Source: an uncultured Bacteroidales bacterium | Lineage (GTDB): Bacteria > Bacteroidota > Bacteroidia > Bacteroidales > Bacteroidaceae | Direction: 5' to 3' | NCBI GenBank assembly: GCA_902801425.1 | Contig: CADCIQ010000004.1 | Span: 7,710 to 64,812 of the forward strand | DNA length: 57,103 bases | In this document: piece by piece, positions 33,208 to 41,254 of the stretch | Position numbering within the stretch: the first letter of the stretch is position 1 | How the letters are laid out: the number at the start of each line of letters is the position of its first letter | Made by a program: the position numbers and the translations under genes | Notes under the pieces: generated by a model | What the model was told of the DNA's origin: nothing | The model's input: only the letters and a program-made list of their open reading frames with translations | Database searches by the model: none

Positions 33208-35724
33208 ATGGAAGAAAACAATGTGTCTGCAGTGAAACAGACAACCACCGACGACAAGGTCAGTGGCGTATTTAATCTCCAGTTCATATTAACATCGTTG
33301 ATATTGAACTGGAAGTGGTATTTGCTTTCCCTCATCATCTGTGTGGGTTGTGCTATGGTGTATCTGCGTTATGCTTCGCCAGTGTATTCTATTTCTGCCA
33401 AGATTCTCATCAAGGATGATGACAGCCCACAGGCTTCACGTCGTGGTAGCGCATTGCAGAATGTTGCAAACCTCGGTTTTATGACCAATACATCTGGCTT
33501 TGACAACGAGCTTGAATTGCTGAAGTCACAGTCTCTATCTATTGCGGCTGTTACCGACCTTAAGCTTTATGTCAACTATTTTGGTGTATCAAGATTCAAG
33601 AAGCAACTTCTGTACAAGAATCAGCCTATTACAGTTGATATGGATATTGAGCATGTAAAAGAACTTGAGGCTCCTGTTAATGTTGATATCGAGAGTGCAG
33701 GTGATAACAAGTTTAATATCAAGATTGACTATAAGTACATAGATTCTGACACAGAGCAACTTGTTGCAAAGAATATAACCAAGGAATCTCAGTCTCTTCC
33801 TTGCGTTATACGCACAAAAGTTGGTGTTGTTACTATAACTGCTAATGGTCGTAACTATGTAACAATGTCAAAAATCAAGCATATGAAGGCTATTATCAGC
33901 AATCCTTCAGAGGCTGGTATCAAATATGCTTTCGGTCTTGGTGTTGAGCCTTCTTCAAAGACGACCACGATTGCAAACCTTTCTCTTAATGATGGTAGCG
34001 TGCAGCGCGGTATTGACTATCTCAACCAACTCGCCGTTGTTTATAATCGTCAGGCTAATGAAGATAAGAATGAGATTGCCAACCGTACTGCAGAGTTCAT
34101 CAACTCTCGTCTTGAGATGATTGATAGCGAACTTGGTAATACTGATGGTAAGATTGAGAGCTATAAGCGTAGCAATAGCGTTATCGATGTTACGGCAAAG
34201 GCTACACAGTCTTTGACAAACACAAACTCTTATGAAAGAGAGCTTGCTAACGCTAACACTCAGTTGGCTCTTCTTCGTAGCATTCAGGACTTCGTAAATC
34301 AGCCAGGTAACAAGTATCAGGTTCTTCCTTCAAACGTAGGTTTGACCGATGCTGCTTCTATCGCTATTATTACTGAATATAATAAAGGTGTACTTGAGCG
34401 TAATCGCTTGCTCCGTACAGCTTCTGAGAATCACCCAAATGTTCAGACTGCAACTGCTCAGCTTGATGAGCTTATGACAAGTTTGAAGGGTGCTCTCGTT
34501 CAGGCTCTCCGTAATGGTGAGATTTCACGCGATGCTATGGCTCGTCAGGTTGCTAAGTATAGCGGTCAGATTTCTGCTACTCCAGAGCAGGAGCGAGTAT
34601 TGACACAGATTGGTCGTAAGCAGGAGGTAACCTCAGGTCTTTACCTTATGCTCCTTCAGAAGCGTGAGGAAAACTCTATCTCACTTGCTGCTACTGCCGA
34701 TAAGGGTAAACTTATTGATACTCCTGTATCTGGTGGTAAGGTTAAGCCACGTAACTCTGCAATCATGCTTGGTTCTGTCGTTCTTGGCTTCGCACTTCCA
34801 TTCCTTATCTTCGTTCTCATTGAGCTTCTTCGTTATCGTATTGAAGGTCACAGTGATGTTGAGAAACTCACAAAGCTTCCTATCGTTGCCGATGTTGCTA
34901 TGGCAAGTGAAACATCAAAGACTAAGGCTGACATCGTTGTGCATGAGAACCGAAATGACCAGATGGAGGAGATATTCCGATCTATGCGAACGAACCTCCA
35001 GTTCATATTGAAGCAGAATGAGAAGGTGATAATGTTCACATCGAGCGTATCGGGTGAGGGTAAGACATTCTGTGCTGCTAACCTTGCAGTCAGCTTTGCG
35101 CTCCTTGGCAAGAAGGTTGTGCTTGTAGGTCTTGATATCCGTCGTCCTCGTTTGAATCGTCTTTTCGAGCTCAACGATAAGACTCATGGTATCACCAACC
35201 TCCTTACTCGTACAGGTATCACAATGCGTGATGTTGATGAGCAGATTCTCCCTTCAGGTGTGAATGACTCACTCGACCTTCTCCTTGCTGGTCCTATCCC
35301 ACCAAACCCAACTGAGCTTGTTTCTCGTCCTGCTCTCGATGAAGTAGTGAAACTCCTTAAGGAAAAATACGACTATGTAATTGTTGATACCGCTCCTGTT
35401 GGTCTTGTAACCGATACATTGAGTGTAGGTCGCATTACTGATGTTACCGTATTCGTTTGTCGTGCTGATTATACAACAAGAGGCAGCTTCGATATGTTCA
35501 ACTCTCTCGCAGAAGAGAATAAGCTTCCAAACGCTTGCGTTGTAATCAATGGTATTGATATGTCTAAGAAGAAGTATGGTTATGCTTACGGTTATGGAAA
35601 GTATGGTAAGTATGCACACTATTCTTATGGATATAGAAGCAGATACGGAGCATACGGCTATGGTTATGGCAGCTATACTCAGAGCCATTACGGTAATCCT
35701 AATGACACTTCAGTAAAGCGTTAG
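33208..35724 (+). CDS. Wzc-like polysaccharide chain-length protein and tyrosine autokinase
   Basis: An 838-residue inner-membrane protein. A Wzz domain is flanked by helices at ~residues 27-50 ('LILNWKWYLLSLIICVGCAM') and ~510-530 ('SAIMLGSVVLGFALPFLIFV'), with a long periplasmic coiled coil between. The cytoplasmic BY-kinase has Walker A 'TSSVSGEGKTFCAANLA' (~611), A' 'VVLVGLDIRRPRL' and Walker B 'YDYVIVDTAPVGLVTD'. The tail from ~785 is extremely Tyr/Gly-rich ('YGYAYGYGKYGKYAHYSYGY' and on), the expected autophosphorylation cluster but unusually long. It controls polymer length and export together with the upstream transferase. Confidence 0.93.
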   Translation: MEENNVSAVKQTTTDDKVSGVFNLQFILTSLILNWKWYLLSLIICVGCAMVYLRYASPVYSISAKILIKDDDSPQASRRGSALQNVANLGFMTNTSGFDNELELLKSQSLSIAAVTDLKLYVNYFGVSRFKKQLLYKNQPITVDMDIEHVKELEAPVNVDIESAGDNKFNIKIDYKYIDSDTEQLVAKNITKESQSLPCVIRTKVGVVTITANGRNYVTMSKIKHMKAIISNPSEAGIKYAFGLGVEPSSKTTTIANLSLNDGSVQRGIDYLNQLAVVYNRQANEDKNEIANRTAEFINSRLEMIDSELGNTDGKIESYKRSNSVIDVTAKATQSLTNTNSYERELANANTQLALLRSIQDFVNQPGNKYQVLPSNVGLTDAASIAIITEYNKGVLERNRLLRTASENHPNVQTATAQLDELMTSLKGALVQALRNGEISRDAMARQVAKYSGQISATPEQERVLTQIGRKQEVTSGLYLMLLQKREENSISLAATADKGKLIDTPVSGGKVKPRNSAIMLGSVVLGFALPFLIFVLIELLRYRIEGHSDVEKLTKLPIVADVAMASETSKTKADIVVHENRNDQMEEIFRSMRTNLQFILKQNEKVIMFTSSVSGEGKTFCAANLAVSFALLGKKVVLVGLDIRRPRLNRLFELNDKTHGITNLLTRTGITMRDVDEQILPSGVNDSLDLLLAGPIPPNPTELVSRPALDEVVKLLKEKYDYVIVDTAPVGLVTDTLSVGRITDVTVFVCRADYTTRGSFDMFNSLAEENKLPNACVVINGIDMSKKKYGYAYGYGKYGKYAHYSYGYRSRYGAYGYGYGSYTQSHYGNPNDTSVKR

Positions 35725-35725
35725 T

Positions 35726-36148
35726 ATGACAATAGCTGTAGATTTCGACGGAACAATTGTGGAGCATCGTTACCCTGCAATAGGTAACGAGCTTCCATTT
35801 GCAACCGAGACACTTAAGATGCTTATCGCTGAGCACCATAAGCTCATCCTCTGGACTGTTCGCGAAGATGAACTTCTTCAGGAGGCTGTTGACTGGTGCA
35901 AGGAGCGTGGAGTTGAGTTCTATGCTGTAAATCGTGACTATCCAGAAGAGTCTCTTGAGAACAATAACCACTTCTCACGAAAGCTCAAGGTGGATATGTG
36001 GATTGATGATCGTAACATTGGTGGACTTCCTGACTGGGGAACAATCTATCAGATGATTCATTACCACAAGACATGGAATGACATCAATTCACAGCATCCT
36101 TCTTCCTATGAGTATGAAAAGCCTAAGAAGAAGTGGTGGCAATTCTAA
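35726..36148 (+). CDS. Small HAD-like phosphatase/hydrolase
   Basis: A 140-residue HAD-fold protein: 'MTIAVDFDGTIVEHRYP' carries the nucleophile Asp (DxDGT), 'LILWTVREDELLQEAVDW' contains the second motif Thr, and 'KVDMWIDDRNIGG' carries the acidic motif. It has no large cap domain. Similar short HADs occur widely in Bacteroidetes. The ATG comes 1 base after the stop of the wzc-like gene, so it is co-translated with the polysaccharide kinase. Substrate unknown. Confidence 0.75.
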   Translation: MTIAVDFDGTIVEHRYPAIGNELPFATETLKMLIAEHHKLILWTVREDELLQEAVDWCKERGVEFYAVNRDYPEESLENNNHFSRKLKVDMWIDDRNIGGLPDWGTIYQMIHYHKTWNDINSQHPSSYEYEKPKKKWWQF

Positions 36149-36159
36149 ATATGATTTGA

Positions 36160-36810
36160 ATGAAAGATTCAGTAATTATAGTAAGTGGCGGAATGGATTC
36201 CGTCACTTTGCTTTATGAGTATGCCGATAGCATAGCTCTTGCCATAAGTTTCGACTACGGAGCAAATCATAATGCCAAGGAGATACCTATGGCAGCCCTG
36301 CATTGTGAGCGTCTTGGAATAGAGCATCTTGTCATCCCATTGGCTTTCATGGGAAAATATTTCACATCAAGCCTTCTTGAAGGTGCTGATGCCATACCTG
36401 AAGGGCATTATGCCGATGAGAACATGAAGTCAACGGTTGTTCCTTTCCGTAATGGTATAATGTTGTCAATAGCTGCGGGAATCGCGGAGAGCAGAGGCTT
36501 GAAGAATGTACTCATAGCTAACCATGGTGGGGATCATAGTATCTATCCAGATTGTCGTCCGGAGTTCATCAATGCCATGAATGCTGCAACGAAAGCAGGT
36601 ACGTATATTGATGTTAGTGTAAAGGCTCCTTATACCAATATCACCAAGACTGACATAGCTCGTCATGGTAAGGCTCTCGGCATAGATTATCGTGAGACAT
36701 GGTCTTGCTATAAGGGTGGGGAAGTACACTGTGGTAAGTGCGGCACTTGTGTGGAGCGAAAAGAGGCTCTTGAAGGTGCAGGAATAGAGGATAATACGAT
36801 TTACGAATAA
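36160..36810 (+). CDS. queC: 7-cyano-7-deazaguanine synthase QueC
   Basis: A 216-residue enzyme making preQ0 from 7-carboxy-7-deazaguanine, ammonia and ATP for queuosine synthesis. PP-loop 'VIIVSGGMDSVTLLYEY' (residues ~5-20), 'ISFDYGANHNAKEI', and a C-terminal zinc site with four Cys in 'WSCYKGGEVHCGKCGTCVER'. It starts 11 bp after the HAD gene. No queD, queE or queF lies in the window. The hairpin at 36849-36892 ends it. Confidence 0.93.
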   Translation: MKDSVIIVSGGMDSVTLLYEYADSIALAISFDYGANHNAKEIPMAALHCERLGIEHLVIPLAFMGKYFTSSLLEGADAIPEGHYADENMKSTVVPFRNGIMLSIAAGIAESRGLKNVLIANHGGDHSIYPDCRPEFINAMNAATKAGTYIDVSVKAPYTNITKTDIARHGKALGIDYRETWSCYKGGEVHCGKCGTCVERKEALEGAGIEDNTIYE

Positions 36811-36848
36811 TTTTCGTAATACCCTGATAGGAAACGCAAAAATAAGAA

Positions 36849-36892
36849 AAATCCCTTGTTCAATCCAATATTGAAAGAACAAGGGATTTATT
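36849..36892. terminator. Terminator hairpin after queC
   Basis: AAATCCCTTGTTC and GAACAAGGGATTT form a 13-bp stem around a 15-nt loop. The same type of hairpin, with related sequence, occurs at 38283-38328. A T run follows on the minus strand and a T-rich stretch on the plus strand. Confidence 0.8.
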
Positions 36893-36904
36893 CTATATTA
36901 TCGG

Positions 36905-37760
36905 TGGCCGTTAAACAATATAAAACATTTCCGAAGTGCTTGACACAAAGTATTTCGGATATTCAGTTTCTTCTGTAAGCCACTTATTTCATAATCCGAA
37001 AACGTGTCGGTAACAAGTAACGGGTAACAATAAGTAAATTTGTGTAATCTGCTGCCTATATTTATTATTTCTATATAATAAGGTATATAAACTCCTTAGA
37101 AATATTCTATAAAATTATTGGCCATACACTAAAATCCTTATTGTTACCTGTTACTTGTTACTTGTCGTGATTTTGCTTGCTTGTTGAGCGAGACTTCGAC
37201 TATAGCTTGCGTCCACCTAAGATGAAGATAATGAGGCTATTATTATGAAATTAGAGGGTGATGTATAGGCGGCAGATATTCTCAATAACATAACAATAAG
37301 CATTAATTCATAGCTATTTCATCTTATTCTGTATGCTTGAAAAACGATGTAAAGATGCGGAAAATGCTTTGGTAACAATAATTCCGTTAATTTCAATAGC
37401 AATCACAAAATGCACATCGTCCTTCAAAAGAACATGAAAACCATTCCTGAACTGTCTCCGAAATTAATACGGGCTTCAATGAGCTTCTGCGAGAACTTTC
37501 AACTCCCTAAGATACAGTTCCGTTGTACCTCCGTTGTAAATCCGTTGTAGGGCCGTTCCAAGTTCTATATGAAGCCGATGTACTTCCCCTTTTTCTTCGC
37601 TCTATAAGTTGGTGGAATATCGAAGGCATATCGAAGGCAGAACGAAGGCACGGCATTTCTAATTTAGTAGTAACAAGTAACAGGTAACAATAAGGATTTT
37701 AGTGTTGGCGTACCTCGTTTCAGATATAATCATATTTTTTTATCGGACGGCAATATTTAA
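36905..37760. repeat. 0.8-kb duplicated non-coding segment, copy 2
   Basis: It aligns by eye with 22415-23255 in the same orientation. It includes CCGAAGTGCTTGACA, AAGTAACGGGTAACAATAAG, CACTAAAATCCTTATTGTTA, GCTTGTTGAGCGAGA, TGTATGCTTGAAAAACGATG and AACAGGTAACAATAAGGATT. Inverted ends (CACTAAAATCC... / ...GGATTTTAGTG) bracket about 37126-37705. Its right end runs into the 3' end of the lipoprotein gene at 37720. No gene is seen between queC and that gene apart from this segment. Confidence 0.8.
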
Positions 37761-38175
37761 GAGTATATCCAGGAGCATCGTATGCTTCTGCATCAAGTTC
37801 AAGTATTCCATCCTTGAATACGTAGCCGTATGTCAAGAATCCCCAAGATATGCCGTGCCTTGGTTTGCTTGAGTATATTGATTTCTCTATGTCTGCGAAA
37901 TTATATTGCCGTGTGCCTGTTGGGATAGGTTGTTGGTCTTTTCTTTTATTCTTTATTAGCATATCTCCATTTGGGGTAAATGTGATGGTTATCTCGCCTT
38001 CCTTGTATTCTTTATAACCGCCCCATCCGTCTGAAGCACCCACCAGATACCATGTTCCGATAATATCTGATTTTCCTGCATTGTTGTCATCATCATCGTT
38101 GCTACAACTGCTAAGGCATGTCAAGCTTAATAGCAGCAAACTCATCAATAGAAACGCTTTTGTTCTCATATTCAT
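37720..38175 (-). CDS. Small lipocalin-like lipoprotein
   Basis: A 151-residue lipoprotein: 'SLLLLSLTCLSSCSNDDDDN' gives a lipobox (Cys ~25) followed by an acidic Asp/Asn surface-export-like stretch. The mature part 'IIGTWYLVGASDGWGGYKEY', 'ITITFTPNGDMLIK' and 'YVFKDGILELDAEA' looks like a small lipocalin-type barrel seen in Bacteroidetes lipoproteins. Its last codons fall in the duplicated 0.8-kb segment, and a decayed piece of the same 3' end is visible near 23240-23255. Function unknown. Confidence 0.7.
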   Translation of the reverse strand: MNMRTKAFLLMSLLLLSLTCLSSCSNDDDDNNAGKSDIIGTWYLVGASDGWGGYKEYKEGEITITFTPNGDMLIKNKRKDQQPIPTGTRQYNFADIEKSIYSSKPRHGISWGFLTYGYVFKDGILELDAEAYDAPGYTLKYCRPIKKYDYI

Positions 38176-38282
38176 TTTGTATGGTTTTAGAATTGTTTAT
38201 ATGCATATAATGCACGAGATGAAGAAACCTTGCATCAGAATTTCATTTTTCGCAAATTATTGCACTTGCATTAAATAGCAAG

Positions 38283-38328
38283 AAAAATCCCCTGCTCAAT
38301 CCTATCAAGAAAGAGCAAGGGATTTATT
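38283..38328 (-). terminator. Terminator of the fumarase gene
   Basis: On the minus strand, AAATCCCTTGCTC and GAGCAGGGGATTTTT pair, followed by T-rich sequence, about 20 bp past the stop at 38349. Confidence 0.8.
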
Positions 38329-38348
38329 CTATATAACATTCTTATGCT

Positions 38349-39968
38349 TTAGATTTGCTTGAAGAAATCGTTGCCCTTATCATCAACGAGGATGAATGCT
38401 GGGAAGTCAACAACGTCAATCTTCCAAACAGCCTCCATGCCGAGCTCTGGGTACTCTACGCACTCAATGCTCTTGATGTTGCTTGAAGAAAGGAATGCAG
38501 CCACACCACCGATAGAACCGAGGTAGAAGCCCTTGTGATCCTTACAAGCATCGGTAACAACCTGTGAACGGTTACCCTTGGCAATCATTACCATAGAACC
38601 GCCGTTGTCCATGAACTCGTAAACGTATGGATCCATACGACCGGCTGTTGTTGGGCCCATAGAACCGCAAGGCATACCCTGTGGAGTTTTTGCAGGACCA
38701 GCGTAGAGAACAGGATGATCCTTGAAGTACTGTGGCATACCCTCACCTGCATCAAGACGTGCCTTGATCTTAGCGTGTGCGATGTCACGAGCAACGATGA
38801 TAGTACCTGTGAGGTTCACACGTGTAGAAACAGGGTACTTGCTCAGTTCCTTACAGATCTCAGCCATTGGCTGGTTGAGGTTGATGTTGATAGCATCACC
38901 TTCGCCTGCCTGACGGAGTGATTCTGGGATAAGCTCGTATGGTTTATCGTCCATCTTCTCAATCCAGATACCATCCTTGTTGATCTTTGCCTTGATGTTA
39001 CGGTCTGCTGAACATGATACGCCAAGACCGATAGGGCATGAAGCACCGTGACGTGGAAGACGTACTACGCGAACATCGTGTGCGAATGCCTTACCGCCAA
39101 ACTGAGCGCCGAAGCCTATCTTACGAGCCTCTTCGAGGAGCTGCTTCTCAAGCTCGATGTCACGGAATGCGCGACCAGTCTCGTCACCTGTTGTTGGGAG
39201 GCTGTCATAGTACTTTGTAGAAGCAAGCTTAACGGTGAGGAGGTTCTTCTCTGCAGAAGTACCGCCGATAACGAATGCGATGTGATAAGGAGGACAAGCA
39301 GCTGTGCCGAGAGTCTTCATCTTCTCAACGAGGAAAGGAACGAGAGTGCCAGGGTTCTGGATACGTGCCTTTGTCTCCTGATAGAGGTATGTCTTGTTAG
39401 CAGAACCACCACCCTTAACTACGCAGAGGAACTTATACTCCATGCCGTGTGTAGCCTCGATGTCAATCTGTGCAGGGAGGTTGCAGCGTGTGTTCACCTC
39501 ATCGTACATGTTGAGAGGAGCGTTCTGAGAATAGCGGAGGTTGTCGTTTACGTATGTGTTATATACGCCCTTAGCAAGAGGCTCTTCGTCCTCGAAGCCA
39601 GTCCAAACCTGCTGTCCCTTCTCTGCGTGGATGATAGCTGTACCTGTATCCTGACAGAATGGGAGCTGACCCTTGCAAGCAACCTCAGCGTTGCGAAGCA
39701 TAGTGAGGGCAACATACTTATCGTTGTCTGTAGCCTCTGGGTCATTGAGTATAGCAGCAACCTGCTTGTTGTGCTCACGACGGAGCATGAAGTTCACGTC
39801 GTGGAATGCCTGTGTGGTAAGAAGCTCGAGAGCCTCTGGTGAAACCTTCAGGATCTTGTTTCCTTCAAAATCGCCAACTGATACGCCTTCCTTTGAGATG
39901 AGGCGATACTCTGTCTTGTCTTCGCCAAGCTGGAACATTGGCGCGTACTTGAATTCTGGATTTGCCAT
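38349..39968 (-). CDS. Fumarate hydratase, class I (iron-sulfur)
   Basis: A 539-residue single-chain class I fumarase interconverting fumarate and malate. One cluster Cys is in '[20 protein letters not shown]' (Cys105). '[20 protein letters not shown]' and '[15 protein letters not shown]' form the alpha part. '[20 protein letters not shown]' holds a further Cys, and '[20 protein letters not shown]' the C-terminal beta part. Both halves are fused, as in enterobacterial FumA/FumB. In Prevotella it serves the reductive branch to succinate. Monocistronic, with a terminator at 38283-38328 and a repeat pair upstream (39980-40165). Symbol left blank because fumA/fumB naming is species-specific. Confidence 0.94.
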   Translation of the reverse strand: MANPEFKYAPMFQLGEDKTEYRLISKEGVSVGDFEGNKILKVSPEALELLTTQAFHDVNFMLRREHNKQVAAILNDPEATDNDKYVALTMLRNAEVACKGQLPFCQDTGTAIIHAEKGQQVWTGFEDEEPLAKGVYNTYVNDNLRYSQNAPLNMYDEVNTRCNLPAQIDIEATHGMEYKFLCVVKGGGSANKTYLYQETKARIQNPGTLVPFLVEKMKTLGTAACPPYHIAFVIGGTSAEKNLLTVKLASTKYYDSLPTTGDETGRAFRDIELEKQLLEEARKIGFGAQFGGKAFAHDVRVVRLPRHGASCPIGLGVSCSADRNIKAKINKDGIWIEKMDDKPYELIPESLRQAGEGDAININLNQPMAEICKELSKYPVSTRVNLTGTIIVARDIAHAKIKARLDAGEGMPQYFKDHPVLYAGPAKTPQGMPCGSMGPTTAGRMDPYVYEFMDNGGSMVMIAKGNRSQVVTDACKDHKGFYLGSIGGVAAFLSSSNIKSIECVEYPELGMEAVWKIDVVDFPAFILVDDKGNDFFKQI

Positions 39969-39979
39969 AATGTTTTTAA

Positions 39980-40165
39980 AAGCCTAACCAAGCCTTCCCA
40001 AAGGGAAGGATGTTTTATACATTCTTTCGCTAAAGGAAGGCTTGGCTAATAAAATTATAATTGATACTATAGAACGCTTTGTTACAAAGTTTTTATTATC
40101 TCTATGTCTTTGCGTTGAAAATTACTATATCGCATCCCTCCCTTTGGGAGGGCCTGGGTGGGCTT
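39980..40165. repeat. Facing pair of REP-like repeats A and B
   Basis: Left, family A: GCCTAACCAAGCCTTCCCAA-AGGGAAGGATGTTTTATA (39980-40019), with a partial second unit (AAAGGAAGGCTTGGCTAA) at ~40032-40050. Right, family B inverted: CGCATCCCTCCCTTTGGGAG-GGCCTGGGTGGGC (40131-40163). They lie between the lipoprotein and fumarase genes. Confidence 0.85.
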
Positions 40166-40166
40166 T

Positions 40167-40973
40167 TTACTTCAGGAATGCAGCACGTGAAGCCTCGATC
40201 TTCTCCTTAGAAGCAGCAAGCTCCTTCTTGAAGTCTGCGAGAGTTGTAGCCTGAAGATCCTTCAGAGGATTGAGAGCCTCTGCAATACCCTGGATCTGTG
40301 GGTCATATACTGAGAGCTGATCAACAGCGTCGATTATGCAGAACAGACGGAATGTGATGTTTGCAACCTGCTCGTCAGTGTAGCCAGCGCAGAACTTCTC
40401 GATGTTCTGTGACAATACATATACTGTCTCAACTGTTGCAGCACTGGTAAGAATCCAGTAGAAGTTGATGCGACCTTCTGCCTCCATCTCCTTGTAGAGA
40501 ATCTTGTTCTGCTCTGCCTTTGTAGCAGCTTCCTGTGCCTTCTTGATTGCAGGGTCGTTGATATCAGTAACGAGCTTAGAAATTGCTTCTTCATAGCCCT
40601 TAACCTCCATCTCATAGAGACCTGCTACTTCCTTGTCGGCAGTAAGCATAGCCATAACTGCATATTTCTGACCAATAGATGTCGCATTTGCACTTGCAGT
40701 TGGAGAGAGCAGATAAGTTGGCTTAACCTTCTTCTCATCAGCAGAGAGCTTAATCTTGCCAGCCTTGATATTCTCTTCGATAGCAGCGAACTGTTTGTCG
40801 TTGATCTGAGTTGAGAGGCTGTCAAGGTGCATTTTAACCGCAGCCTCAAGCTGAGCCTGCTCAAATGTCTTTGTTGTGTCCTGATCGGCAACTTCCTGCT
40901 GTGGCTTAGAACCGCCGCAAGATGCAAGTACCATAGCAGCGAATGCTACGATTGCGAGAGTGAATTTCTTCAT
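40167..40973 (-). CDS. Helical lipoprotein of unknown function
   Basis: A 268-residue lipoprotein with lipobox 'AAMVLASCGGSKPQQEV' (Cys ~19). The mature part is almost wholly helical and rich in Ala, Glu and Lys ('AQLEAAVKMHLDSLSTQI', 'ISKLVTDINDPAIKKAQEAA', 'ATLADFKKELAASKEKIEAS'). No family recognised; possibly a periplasmic or surface helical bundle. A repeat pair follows its stop within 2 bp; the foldback at 41018-41165 lies upstream. Confidence 0.65.
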   Translation of the reverse strand: MKKFTLAIVAFAAMVLASCGGSKPQQEVADQDTTKTFEQAQLEAAVKMHLDSLSTQINDKQFAAIEENIKAGKIKLSADEKKVKPTYLLSPTASANATSIGQKYAVMAMLTADKEVAGLYEMEVKGYEEAISKLVTDINDPAIKKAQEAATKAEQNKILYKEMEAEGRINFYWILTSAATVETVYVLSQNIEKFCAGYTDEQVANITFRLFCIIDAVDQLSVYDPQIQGIAEALNPLKDLQATTLADFKKELAASKEKIEASRAAFLK

Positions 40974-41017
40974 AACGATTTAGTTTTTTATTATTATGTT
41001 TTATTCTTATTAATCTT

Positions 41018-41165
41018 TGGGAGTATAAGGAGTACAAGGAGTGACGCTTCTTCGTCGCTTAAGGAGTACAAGACGATAGTTTTTATTGCTTTGGAATATA
41101 GACGATATTATACTATCGTCTTGTACTCCTTGAACTCCTTGTACTTCTTCGGACTCCTTTGGGCT
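41018..41165. repeat. Foldback array of AAGGAGTACAAGGAGT words
   Basis: The words GGAGTATAAGGAGTACAAGG and AAGGAGTACAAGACGATAG on the left are mirrored by CTATCGTCTTGTACTCCTTG and AACTCCTTGTACTTCTTCGG on the right, around a centre near 41095. Similar words occur at 4672-4700. The stretch lies between two minus-strand genes. Confidence 0.8.
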
Positions 41166-41254
41166 TTTCAAGAGTGCAAAGATAATAAAATATTTTATAA
41201 TTCAACAAAAATATCGGAAAAATCTGATAAAGTTTTGTATTTTTTATCCTTTTT

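Noticed and set aside
39048-39842. 264-codon frame antisense to the fumarase gene
   Set aside because: No start signal or recognisable domain; the opposite strand has a complete, conserved enzyme.
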